Shown here: piece by piece, positions 43,567-52,485 of the stretch | Numbering within the stretch: position 1 is the stretch's first letter | How the letters are laid out: each line of letters opens with the position of its first letter | Assembly: GCA_035448825.1 (NCBI GenBank) | Contig: DAOTJS010000013.1 | Span: 1 to 64,000 of the forward strand | Length of the DNA: 64,000 nt | From: JAGNGI01 sp035448825 | GTDB taxonomy: Bacteria; Fidelibacterota; UBA2242 | Reading direction: 5' to 3' | The notes under the pieces: generated by a model | Databases searched by the model: none | What the model was told of the DNA's origin: nothing | Seen by the model: only the letters and a program-made list of their open reading frames with translations | Program-made: the position numbers and the translations under genes

Positions 43567-44541
43567 TTGAAAGCTATCATTCCTGCGGCCGGGATTGGCG
43601 AACGCCTTAGGCCATTGACTTTAACCCGATCGAAAGTGCTCCTGCCTGTGGCAGGCAAACCGATAATTGGTCATATTTATGACCGCCTTGCCTTGACCGG
43701 AATTAAGGACGTGACGGTCATAATTGGCTATTACGGGGAGCAAGTACGCGACTACTCATTAAAGAATTACGACTTTAATTTTACTTTCATTGAGCAGTCA
43801 GAGCAGTGTGGGCTGGGACACGCCGTCGGATTAGGCTTAACCCCTGAGGATGGACCTGTGATGATTATTTTAGGGGATGTTATCCTGGAACTTGATTTTA
43901 AAGGGTTGAGCAGTCGCTCCGAAAACCTGATTGGCGTTATGCCGGTTGATGATCCACGTCGGTTTGGAATAGTAGAGATGAAAGATGGGAAAGTAACTCG
44001 CCTGGTGGAGAAACCGTCTAGTTCTACCAGCAATCTGGCAATTGCGGGTATCTATTTAATTCAAAGAGGCGCATTGCTCAAAAAAGCTATCAACTACGTC
44101 ATTACTGCCAATATTAAAACTAAAGGCGAATACCAGCTGACCGATGCCCTTCAGAAGATGCTGGAATGGGGCGAATCGTTCGAGATAATTAACATCGAAC
44201 ATAACCTCGATTGTGGTACGCGTAAGTCTTTGCTTAGGACCAATGCCTATTTACTCAACAAGAATCCGCAACCGCCACCCGCTATTCCAGAGACAGTCAT
44301 TATTCCACCGGTTTATATCGGCCGTGATGCGGTAATCAAGCGCTCGATTATTGGGCCGAATGTTCATCTTGGGGCTGAAGTTCAGGTAATGAATTCAGTG
44401 TTATCGAATGCCATAATTTCGGACGGCGCGATATTAAAGGACGTTATATTAGATGAGAGCCTGATTGGCCAAAAAAGTCAGGTCTCCGGAATCGTTCAGC
44501 AGATTGATACGGCTGATTATACGGTTCAGAAATTAAGTTGA
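43567..44541 (+). CDS. Sugar-phosphate nucleotidyltransferase (RmlA/GlmU-like)
   Basis: 324 residues from a TTG start after AGGAAG. Nucleotide-binding IIPAAGIGERLRPLTLTRSK with VLLPVAGKPIIGHI, metal-binding MIILGDVILELDF, RRFGIVEM, VEKPS and GEYQLTDALQKMLEWG. The C-terminus (about 240-310) is a left-handed beta-helix with hexapeptides (PVYIGRDAVIKRSIIGPNVH). It makes an NDP-sugar, perhaps dTDP- or UDP-glucose/GlcNAc type. It is 15 bp after hprK. Confidence 0.92.
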   Translation: MKAIIPAAGIGERLRPLTLTRSKVLLPVAGKPIIGHIYDRLALTGIKDVTVIIGYYGEQVRDYSLKNYDFNFTFIEQSEQCGLGHAVGLGLTPEDGPVMIILGDVILELDFKGLSSRSENLIGVMPVDDPRRFGIVEMKDGKVTRLVEKPSSSTSNLAIAGIYLIQRGALLKKAINYVITANIKTKGEYQLTDALQKMLEWGESFEIINIEHNLDCGTRKSLLRTNAYLLNKNPQPPPAIPETVIIPPVYIGRDAVIKRSIIGPNVHLGAEVQVMNSVLSNAIISDGAILKDVILDESLIGQKSQVSGIVQQIDTADYTVQKLS

Positions 44542-44568
44542 TTTTCTCGATACATTACAGTATTTTTG
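44538..44568 (+). promoter_or_regulatory. Candidate promoter of metK-ahcY
   Basis: TTG (44538-44540), 20 bases, then TATTTTTG (44561-44568), which fits TAnnTTTG. It lies about 34 bases upstream of the metK ATG at 44603. The TTG is inside the last codons of the upstream gene. Pattern match only; no SAM riboswitch fits in the 61-bp gap. Confidence 0.25.
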
Positions 44569-44602
44569 AACGTTTTAATTTTTAAAAATGGAGTTAGAGA
44601 CA

Positions 44603-45760
44603 ATGAAAAAGTATTTATTTACGTCAGAATCAGTGACGGAAGGTCATCCGGATAAAATCTGTGATCAGGTTTCCGATGCTATTCTGGATGCACTTTTGAC
44701 CGTTGATCCGGAAAGCCGGGTTGCTTGCGAAACTATGACGACCACCGGTCTGGTTATGGTCGTTGGAGAAATTACGACCAAGGCCTATGTTGATATTCCG
44801 CGGATTGTCCGCGAAACCATTGAAAAAATTGGCTACACCAATCCCGACTTTGGGCTGGATGCGCGTTCCTGCGCCGTCGTGACTTCCATTCACGAACAGA
44901 GTGAAAATATCGCTCTCGGTGTGAATGAAACCGAGAAACACGAACAAGGAGCTGGCGATCAGGGTATGATGTTCGGTTATGCTTGCGACGAAACGCCGGA
45001 ACTAATGCCTCTACCGATTAGTATGGCGAACAAGCTGACGATGCGCCTGGCAGAAGTCCGGAAAAAAGGAATACTCAACTGGGTTAGGCCAGATGGTAAA
45101 TCCCAGGTTACTGTCGAATACGAAGATGATCATCCCAAACGAATTACCAATGTAGTGGTGGCGGTGCATCATAATCCCGAAATTGCACACGAAAAGATTG
45201 TTTCGGATATTAAAAATCATGTGATTTTACCGGTATGTCAGGAATACATTACTCCTGAAACTAAATTTTATATCAATGCGACTGGTATTTTTGCTATTGG
45301 TGGTCCGGAAGCAGACTCGGGCGTCACCGGCCGTAAGATAATTTGCGATACTTACGGTGGAATGGGGCGGCATGGCGGCGGAGCATTCTCCGGCAAAGAC
45401 CCTTCCAAAGTTGACCGCTCGGCTTCCTATATGGCACGTTACATCGCCAAGAATATCGTTGCGGCTGGTTTAGCCCGACGCTGTGAAGTCCAGCTGGCAT
45501 ATTCCATCGGCGTTGCTGATCCAATTTCGGTCTATGTCAATACTTTTGGGACAGGTAAACAACCTGAAGAGCGCTTAGCAGAAGCCGTTCGGGCGATTTT
45601 CCCTTTAAAACCAGCGGCGATTATTAAATACTTATATCTGAAACGTCCGATTTATCTCAAAACCGCTGCGTATGGTCATTTCGGTCGTGAAGATGAAGAG
45701 TTTTCCTGGGAAAAGACCGACAAAGTCGCCGAGTTACAGAAATATTTTGGAGTAAAGTGA
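44603..45760 (+). CDS. metK: S-adenosylmethionine synthetase
   Basis: 385 residues from the ATG at 44603, preferred over an in-frame ATG at 44588 because GGAG (44590-44593) is placed correctly only for the former. It makes SAM from methionine and ATP. Signatures: LFTSESVTEGHPDKICDQVS, GAGDQGMMFGYA (ATP-binding), and GGGAFSGKDPSKVDRSASY. Its stop overlaps the ahcY start (TGATG), coupling synthesis of SAM with removal of S-adenosylhomocysteine. The window encodes several SAM users. Confidence 0.97.
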   Translation: MKKYLFTSESVTEGHPDKICDQVSDAILDALLTVDPESRVACETMTTTGLVMVVGEITTKAYVDIPRIVRETIEKIGYTNPDFGLDARSCAVVTSIHEQSENIALGVNETEKHEQGAGDQGMMFGYACDETPELMPLPISMANKLTMRLAEVRKKGILNWVRPDGKSQVTVEYEDDHPKRITNVVVAVHHNPEIAHEKIVSDIKNHVILPVCQEYITPETKFYINATGIFAIGGPEADSGVTGRKIICDTYGGMGRHGGGAFSGKDPSKVDRSASYMARYIAKNIVAAGLARRCEVQLAYSIGVADPISVYVNTFGTGKQPEERLAEAVRAIFPLKPAAIIKYLYLKRPIYLKTAAYGHFGREDEEFSWEKTDKVAELQKYFGVK

Positions 45761-47013
45761 TGACTGGAAAAATCAAAGATATAAAACTAGCACCCTCCGG
45801 AAAGTTAAAAATCGAATGGGCGGAATCGCATATGCCAGTTATGATGGCATTAAGGCAGAAATATCGCGATTCGAAGCCGCTGAAAGGAATGCGCATCAGC
45901 GGTTGTCTGCATGTTACCAAAGAGACAGCTGTGCTGATTCGGACCTTGATTACGGCGGGCGCCGACGTTGCCTGGAGCGGTTGTAATCCGCTCAGCACTC
46001 AAGACGATGTTGCCGCTGCCCTTTATGAAGAGGGTGTTCCAATCTGGGCTTGGCATGGTTTGACTACCGCTGAATTCTACTGGTGCATCGAGCAGACTTT
46101 ACTTCAAAAACCCAATTTGACTCTCGATGACGGCGCCGATCTGGTTTTTACTATTCATAATAAATATCCGGAAATGGCTGCCGGAATCCTGGGCGGTTCG
46201 GAAGAAACGACTACCGGCGTTCACCGTCTGCGAGCTATGGCTGAGGATGGAAAATTGCTCTATCCGATGGTGGCTGTCAATGATGCCGAAACTAAATGGG
46301 ATTTCGATAATGTCTATGGAACCGGCCAGTCTTCGATTGATGGTATATTGCGCGCTACTTCGATCCTCTACGCTGGTAAGACAATGGTCGTTGCCGGATA
46401 TGGACATTGCGGCAAAGGCGTTGCTAAACGCGCCAGCGGTATGGGCGCCAATGTAATCGTCACTGAGGTCAAGCCGACCGCGGCTCTCAAAGCCAAACTG
46501 GATGGATTTCGGGTTATGCCGATGGATCAAGCCGCCGAGCTGGGCGATATTTTCATTACCGCTACCGGAATGAAAGACGTCATCGTCACCCGTCATTTCG
46601 AGAAAATGAAAGATGGCGCTATCGTCTGCAACACCGGTCACTATGATTGTGAAATTAACCTAAAAGAGCTGGCCGTTCTAACCAGAACGAAAAAAGAAGT
46701 GCGTCCCAATTGCGTTAAGCACGAGTTAACCAACGGTCGCTCGATCTATGTTCTGGGTGAAGGACGTCTGGTGAATTTAGTAGCGGCAGAAGGTCATCCG
46801 TCGGAAGTGATGGATATGTCCTTTGCCAATCAATTTATGACAATGGTTTTCCTGGCCCAGAACGGTGCGAAATTAGAAAAGAAAGTTTACGATATTAGCA
46901 CCGAGCAGGATCAGGAAATCGCCCTATTAAAATTACAAACAATGGGCGTCAGCATTGACACTTTAACCGCAGAGCAAGTTCGTTATAAAACCGCTTATAG
47001 CGAAGGGACTTAA
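45760..47013 (+). CDS. ahcY: S-adenosylhomocysteine hydrolase
   Basis: 417 residues from ATG 45760; a GTG 3 bp upstream is less likely given GGAG at 45749-45752. It hydrolyses SAH to adenosine and homocysteine with bound NAD. Signatures: ISGCLHVTKETAVLIRTLIT, WSGCNPLSTQDDVAAAL, NNKYP-type segment VFTIHNKYPEMA, the NAD-binding VVAGYGHCGKGVAKRASGMG, and the near C-terminal LVNLVAAEGHPSEVMDMSFA. Coupled to metK. Confidence 0.97.
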   Translation: MTGKIKDIKLAPSGKLKIEWAESHMPVMMALRQKYRDSKPLKGMRISGCLHVTKETAVLIRTLITAGADVAWSGCNPLSTQDDVAAALYEEGVPIWAWHGLTTAEFYWCIEQTLLQKPNLTLDDGADLVFTIHNKYPEMAAGILGGSEETTTGVHRLRAMAEDGKLLYPMVAVNDAETKWDFDNVYGTGQSSIDGILRATSILYAGKTMVVAGYGHCGKGVAKRASGMGANVIVTEVKPTAALKAKLDGFRVMPMDQAAELGDIFITATGMKDVIVTRHFEKMKDGAIVCNTGHYDCEINLKELAVLTRTKKEVRPNCVKHELTNGRSIYVLGEGRLVNLVAAEGHPSEVMDMSFANQFMTMVFLAQNGAKLEKKVYDISTEQDQEIALLKLQTMGVSIDTLTAEQVRYKTAYSEGT

Positions 47014-47016
47014 ACT

Positions 47017-48696
47017 ACGCATTGCCGGTCGAAATGGTTTATCCTTTTTCTGACCCTCCTGTTCTGGCTGGGCACTTGTGAACTTAAAATTCCAACGGCT
47101 CCGAGCCTCCCAGCGAAATGGGATTCTAAAATAATCCTACCGCTAATAGATAAATCCTACTCATTTCAGGATTTAGTTGACCACGATGCCAATCAGCCAA
47201 TTACGGCCGATACTGGTGGTGTTCTGTATTATTCCGTGACTGATTCAACTAATACGCCGATCGAGATCAATCCCGTGACTTTCCGAATTATACCGGCGAT
47301 GAATATTAGTCAGACTCTCGACTTAAGAAAAAATATCCAACGTAACGCTGACAGCACAGTCAATCCGATCAGTTATATTATGAAAAAGGCGTGGGATGAT
47401 TCTAACAACCGGGTTGCTTATGGCGTTCTGGATAATTCGACTGGTTTCACTGCCGACGGTATTCCAATCAATGCTCTAATCCTGACGGCGCAGTTGAGCG
47501 AGCCTTTTCCCAATCCGATTCAGATTCGCATAATAGCTCAGAATTTTCAGAGGAATTCAGGGCAATCAACTGTAATCGGCACTTTGCTTCTGGCCGCTGA
47601 TAGTCTGCAAAATAGTCTGATGATCGAACTTAGTGGCGCATCATTAGTCGGAGGTTCGCTAACAAAAGAAATTGACTCACTGAAATTTAATTTCGAAATC
47701 CGGGTACAGGGCAAATTATCAGAAGCTACCAGCCGACTCAAACAAAAACTGACAACTTCGTTGACCATTGGCCAATTAAGTATGGATTCATTTTATGGAC
47801 GAGTATTTGCAATAGGCGAGGCGCCACCGGCTTTGGTTGATAAAAGTCTGAGCGGAGCGAACAATATTGAATTTACCGATGCCAGCGCGAAACTAAATAT
47901 TGATGTTTTCAGTGGCGACTTTGATTCCGTTTATGTGCGATTGAGCGGTAAGAAAGTTCATGGTGCTGAAACCGTTTCCGACACTTCAACGGCGGTAAGT
48001 GGAGCCGATTTGAAGATGGATATTGCCGAAGTTGTATCCAATCTTCCCGACACAGTACGGGTTTTCGTCAAAGTTATGAGTGCTCCCGCTAATTATAACC
48101 GCAGTACCGTATTTAGTGCGGGAGTGAATGTCAAATATAGTATTTTTGTTCCATTGAAGTTCATCATACCACCACAGATCACGCTTGCTTCCGGTCATAC
48201 AACTACTTATTTCATTAAAGACAGCACAACTCGCGCCCGGCTAATCACATCGCAGGATGGTGGCGATCTGGATATGACCGTTGAGAATTACACTCAACTG
48301 CAAGGCAACCTCTATTTTTTGATAAGTAATTTCAATTTCTTTCCGTTCGATACACTGGCTGATAATTTGCCAGACGATTTTGTAATTTATCATAATACTA
48401 TCTGGCATTTTGGCGACGATACAACCATGGTAAGGATTGATACCCTAGCGGTGCTGGAATTTCCCGCCGCCCAATTCACTGGAAATACATTGATTACGCC
48501 TGGTATTAAAAGCCAGGTTTTTCAGATTAAATCTGATGCAATCGAATTATTTGCAGACACGTGCTACTTCAAACCTTATTTTAAATTAATCAATCCGGAC
48601 ACGAGTCTAACGACGATTACCACCACCCAATCAATTCGTGTCAGGGGCTTCTTGGACTTGTACTTTGATGCGGCGAATTTAAAAGATTCCGACTGA
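47017..48696 (+). CDS. Large secreted lipoprotein, unknown function (module 1), ACG at start position
   Basis: About 559 residues. The frame is open from just after the ahcY stop and begins with a lipoprotein signal peptide, WFILFLTLLFWLGTCELKIP, with the lipobox Cys at LGTC. No ATG, GTG or TTG lies upstream of the signal in this frame; the codon 9 bases after AAGGG (47003-47007) is ACG (47017). The first standard start (GTG 47236) would remove the signal. The rest is beta-rich. It is homologous to the lipoprotein at 50170: both have PLxDxSxxxxDLV after the Cys and SNFNFFPFD/SNYDYFPLE followed by TPG near the end. No family recognised. Confidence 0.75.
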   Translation, partial: THCRSKWFILFLTLLFWLGTCELKIPTAPSLPAKWDSKIILPLIDKSYSFQDLVDHDANQPITADTGGVLYYSVTDSTNTPIEINPVTFRIIPAMNISQTLDLRKNIQRNADSTVNPISYIMKKAWDDSNNRVAYGVLDNSTGFTADGIPINALILTAQLSEPFPNPIQIRIIAQNFQRNSGQSTVIGTLLLAADSLQNSLMIELSGASLVGGSLTKEIDSLKFNFEIRVQGKLSEATSRLKQKLTTSLTIGQLSMDSFYGRVFAIGEAPPALVDKSLSGANNIEFTDASAKLNIDVFSGDFDSVYVRLSGKKVHGAETVSDTSTAVSGADLKMDIAEVVSNLPDTVRVFVKVMSAPANYNRSTVFSAGVNVKYSIFVPLKFIIPPQITLASGHTTTYFIKDSTTRARLITSQDGGDLDMTVENYTQLQGNLYFLISNFNFFPFDTLADNLPDDFVIYHNTIWHFGDDTTMVRIDTLAVLEFPAAQFTGNTLITPGIKSQVFQIKSDAIELFADTCYFKPYFKLINPDTSLTTITTTQSIRVRGFLDLYFDAANLKDSD

Positions 48697-48698
48697 AA

Positions 48699-50153
48699 AT
48701 GAGGCCGAATAAACTTAGCAAACGACTTACCCGAATCTTCAGATCATCTAATTGGTTATGGCAGTTAATGGTGTTCTGGATTTTTCTCTGCGGATTGAGT
48801 TTGCCGCTCGACGCCCAGTATTACGATAGTCCGATCAATCGCGCTCTGGGCGGAGCCGGTAACGCAATGATGCGTGGGATTTTTTGTATTGGACAGAATC
48901 CAGCCAACCTCGGATTAACTTCCCAATATCGAACCTACGTTTATGTATTAGGAATAAACGGTTATGTCACCAATAATTTTTACTCCCTCGAATCGGGTGT
49001 TCATTTTAGTGGAAAAGATTTAACGGCTGATGGTGGTGAACTTCAGCGCGAATTTTGGGAAAAATTGCCTGAGGAAGGTTACCGTCTTAATTCCAGTATT
49101 TCCTCGCCTCTGCCGCTCGTGAATTTTTCGAGAGGTAATAAGGCATTCACAACCTCATTAATACAAGTTTCAGACTACTACATTTCCAAACCGGCTCTGG
49201 ATGTAATTTTCGGTAATTGGGATAAAGGTACGACCTATAATCTGGATTTGCGGTGCGATGCTATGACAGCCATCGCGTACGCTTTTTCAATAGCGATCCC
49301 TCTTGGCAAGACATCGGTTGGAATTTCTTTAAAGTATTTGCAAGGTCTGGGTTATTATGGATTGGACCCAGCTTACAGTACTGGCCAAATCACGGTGGAT
49401 ACGAGTAATTTCGTGCTTTATGGCAATGGCTCGTATTATTTTCGAGAATCCCGTCAAGGTCGTGGCTATGGCGCAGATTTAGGTGTCGCGTTTGAAGATT
49501 TAAACGGCTGGACTCTGGGTTTTAGCGTTTTGAACCTGGGCGAATCGGTGAAGTGGAATACCGAAACGGCGCTTTCCCAATGGCTGAAAGACAACGACAT
49601 TGATGTTTTAAAAATGATGGGGTTTCAAATCAAAAGTTTCCCGGTTAAAAATACAGACATAGAACTTGATTTCGACGGCGAGAGCTATCTCTATAATTTT
49701 CAGATTGACAGCTTAAATGCTGAAAGCCTTTTCCGCGGTGAAAAAACTTATCAAGATTATTTCAGCGATACTAAAATAATTGAACCAGATTCGAGCACCT
49801 TTCGGGTCAAAGTGCCTCTAGTATTGAAAGTCGGCGCCGCCAAACAATTGCGCCAGGATTTACTAACCGCGATTGATATTAGTATGTCGTTTAGTGATCG
49901 GCTGAATGTTACGAAGGGATGGCGGACAGCGGTCGGTTGCGAGTATTCCTATTTTCCCAAAAGACCGTTGAGAGTTGGAATAGCGCTAGGTGGCATCAGC
50001 GGTTGGGAGTTTGATATTGGCAGTAGTTTGAATCTTGGTGCTCTGCATATTGACTGGGCGCTTGGGATGAATCGAGGTCTCTGGGTCCATTCGATGCAGG
50101 GTTTCGATTTGGCACTAGCTACTTACCTAACGAGCGGCGGAAAGAAGAAATAA
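48699..50153 (+). CDS. DUF5723-type outer-membrane beta-barrel protein (module 1)
   Basis: 484 residues with a signal peptide ending LPLDAQ. The sequence RALGGAGNAMMRGIFCIGQN then PANLGL is the start typical of PorV/FadL-like and DUF5723 barrels. Later strands include GISLKYLQGLGYYGLDP, GYGADLGVAF and DWALGMNRGLW. It is expected in the outer membrane. It starts 2 bp after the lipoprotein gene and is homologous to 52482-53837. Function unknown; partner of the adjoining lipoprotein by context. Confidence 0.82.
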   Translation: MRPNKLSKRLTRIFRSSNWLWQLMVFWIFLCGLSLPLDAQYYDSPINRALGGAGNAMMRGIFCIGQNPANLGLTSQYRTYVYVLGINGYVTNNFYSLESGVHFSGKDLTADGGELQREFWEKLPEEGYRLNSSISSPLPLVNFSRGNKAFTTSLIQVSDYYISKPALDVIFGNWDKGTTYNLDLRCDAMTAIAYAFSIAIPLGKTSVGISLKYLQGLGYYGLDPAYSTGQITVDTSNFVLYGNGSYYFRESRQGRGYGADLGVAFEDLNGWTLGFSVLNLGESVKWNTETALSQWLKDNDIDVLKMMGFQIKSFPVKNTDIELDFDGESYLYNFQIDSLNAESLFRGEKTYQDYFSDTKIIEPDSSTFRVKVPLVLKVGAAKQLRQDLLTAIDISMSFSDRLNVTKGWRTAVGCEYSYFPKRPLRVGIALGGISGWEFDIGSSLNLGALHIDWALGMNRGLWVHSMQGFDLALATYLTSGGKKK

Positions 50154-50169
50154 AATCGGATAATGAAAA

Positions 50170-52485
50170 TTGAGCCAAATTTTATCTTTTATAAAAGAAT
50201 CAGTTTTAATTAAACATTTTAAGGGTTTCCGGTATGCTATTTTGGTGAGCATCGGATTTATAGGCGGCTGTTCCTACGAGCCGCTGGCGCCGCCGGAAAT
50301 GCCGACTTATTATCAGACGATAAACCTACCGCTGACCGATATTTCTCTACCACTAGCCGATTTGGTCAATCCTGATAATAACATTTACGGCGATTCGACT
50401 AAAGACGAACTCTATTTTCAATTCAGTGGCAACCTTGATACCGTAACTCTAACAGAAAATATTTTTCAGATTCCAGCTGTCGGTGATGTTAATTTTAGTA
50501 AAAATTTCACTGAACTTAGTGAGGAGCAACTAACGTTCGATAAGACAGTGACTCAAACTACCAAATTATCGGAAATTATTACTATTCCTGGGACTTTGCC
50601 TTCGCCAGTGGAACTGACGATAGATGCCATTTCACCGCAAAAATTGGATGACCAGCGATATGAATATCGGGTCTTTGATAAGTATGATATTCCTTATTTT
50701 GAAAGGGTAGATTATGTGACAATCGGCTCCGGCGCTTTCCAAACCGAAATTGATAATCAATTGCCGGTAGATATGAATTCGGTTAGAATTACCTTGCGTA
50801 ATAAAAACGGTTTGCTAATTGCTGAGTCTTTTTATGAAAATGTCCCGGCGGGTGCGACAGTAAGTAACGGCACGTCAGGGAATTTAAACGGTGCAAAGCT
50901 CTATGATTCTGTGGAAGTGATTATTACCGCAATGATGGCTGGCAGTAATGGAGAATCGGTGACGATTCCGGCTAATACGGATCCGTTCATTTCGGTTAGA
51001 TTCAATTTAAATGTTGATGAGATTGAAAGCTTTACCGGAATTCCCGTGCCGATTCAAAGTACACACAATCAGGTTTTGCCACCGTCTAACAACACGATTT
51101 TTCGGGCGACGATTGCCCAGACGACTACCGCTCCGCTCGATACTAATTTTCTTAATCTGATGATTGACAATCAGATGCCATTCGATCTTGGGATGGAAGT
51201 GATTTTCCATAATTTTTATATCGAAAATGAACCGCTCACAATTGATACAATCGTTCAAGCTGGTCACGTTGTAGATAATCCCAGACGCCTAGATGGTTAC
51301 GTATTCCGCAATCCTGATCCTGAGACGGTAGTGGATTCGATTTTGGTCGAAATAATTGCAACGATTTTGCCGAATGAAGGCGAACAGGTGGTAACAATTC
51401 CGACCGATATGGGCGACGCTGCCATTGATATTGATGTATATTTTGCTCGTCTCAAATTCGATATGCTGGAGGGGTTTTTCAATGAATCATTTGATATTCC
51501 GCCAATGGCGATTTCCAATATTCCCACGGGCTTGGCGAATGTGGATTTCGGCAAAGTTTATTTGAAATTGACGTTCTTCAATGAAATTCAAGCACGCACC
51601 GATGTCAATTTAGTGCTGAGAGGGTTGAAGAAAGGCGCCGCACCCCAGACGATTACGGAGGACGGTTCGATTGCCAAAGCATCGCCAGCCAATCCAGTTC
51701 AAGAGACAACGATGGAAATTGATATTGCGCCGATTTTCAATATGGTGCCGGATTCGATCCTGGTAAGTGGAGAAGCCGTAATTCCATCCGACGACACTTC
51801 CCGCCTGCAAATCGGCAAGGCTTTTTGGGGCAATTATGAAGTTACCGTTCCTTTCCAGGTGAAAATCGAGCCAATGACTTTTATTCCGGTAAAATCAACG
51901 AAGATGGCGGCAATTGACCCCGATACACGTCAGAAAATCTGCGATGGTCTAATTAAATCTTCCATTTACACTGAAATAATCAATGATTTTCCATTCTCCG
52001 GCAATCTATCAATATTGATGTCGAATTATGATTATTTTCCTCTCGAGCCTGACAGCCTGGATGAAGGTTATTTTTGGTTGAACGATACTTTATACGCCAT
52101 AACCGATACCGGCGACGTTCCAATAATAATTGATACGCTGTTGTTTGTCGAATTACCGCCGCCGGAGGCTTTTAATACTAATGGAAGCGTCAAAACACCT
52201 GGTTTTATTTTATCTGAGACGCCTCTTGATTCGGCTAAAATGGAGGCGATTTTACGAGAGGAGACGCATTATATTCGGCCAAGAGTGCATTTTAACGCAA
52301 CCGACGATTTTGTAATAGTTGGCTATTATGATGAGGTAAGGATTCTAGCGGCGATTTCTCTTACCGTTGAAACTATGGAACTGATTAATAGCGGTAGTGA
52401 AAATAAAACAGTCGAAATCGCTCCGTCGAAATCGCCAAGTAAACTAACTATTTCGCCACCGATTGATCAGCAAAGAAAAAAATGA
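50170..52485 (+). CDS. Large secreted lipoprotein, unknown function (module 2)
   Basis: 771 residues from a TTG with GGA 9 bases upstream. A long signal peptide (RYAILVSIGFIGGC) ends at lipobox Cys34. Then LPLTDISLPLADLVNPDN, a long run of beta-sandwich-like repeats with segments such as IDNQLPVDMNSVRITLRNKN and IDNQMPFDLGMEVIFHNF, and a C-terminal part similar to the module 1 lipoprotein (SNYDYFPLE, GSVKTPGF). It is about 210 residues longer than its homologue, apparently through extra internal repeats. Coupled to the next barrel gene by ATGA overlap. No family recognised. Confidence 0.8.
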   Translation: MSQILSFIKESVLIKHFKGFRYAILVSIGFIGGCSYEPLAPPEMPTYYQTINLPLTDISLPLADLVNPDNNIYGDSTKDELYFQFSGNLDTVTLTENIFQIPAVGDVNFSKNFTELSEEQLTFDKTVTQTTKLSEIITIPGTLPSPVELTIDAISPQKLDDQRYEYRVFDKYDIPYFERVDYVTIGSGAFQTEIDNQLPVDMNSVRITLRNKNGLLIAESFYENVPAGATVSNGTSGNLNGAKLYDSVEVIITAMMAGSNGESVTIPANTDPFISVRFNLNVDEIESFTGIPVPIQSTHNQVLPPSNNTIFRATIAQTTTAPLDTNFLNLMIDNQMPFDLGMEVIFHNFYIENEPLTIDTIVQAGHVVDNPRRLDGYVFRNPDPETVVDSILVEIIATILPNEGEQVVTIPTDMGDAAIDIDVYFARLKFDMLEGFFNESFDIPPMAISNIPTGLANVDFGKVYLKLTFFNEIQARTDVNLVLRGLKKGAAPQTITEDGSIAKASPANPVQETTMEIDIAPIFNMVPDSILVSGEAVIPSDDTSRLQIGKAFWGNYEVTVPFQVKIEPMTFIPVKSTKMAAIDPDTRQKICDGLIKSSIYTEIINDFPFSGNLSILMSNYDYFPLEPDSLDEGYFWLNDTLYAITDTGDVPIIIDTLLFVELPPPEAFNTNGSVKTPGFILSETPLDSAKMEAILREETHYIRPRVHFNATDDFVIVGYYDEVRILAAISLTVETMELINSGSENKTVEIAPSKSPSKLTISPPIDQQRKK

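Noticed and set aside
44542..44602. SAM riboswitch before metK
   Set aside because: The 61-bp gap is too short and has no stem pattern of any SAM riboswitch class.
46099..46641. Minus-strand 180-codon open frame
   Set aside because: Antisense to ahcY; no recognisable protein features.
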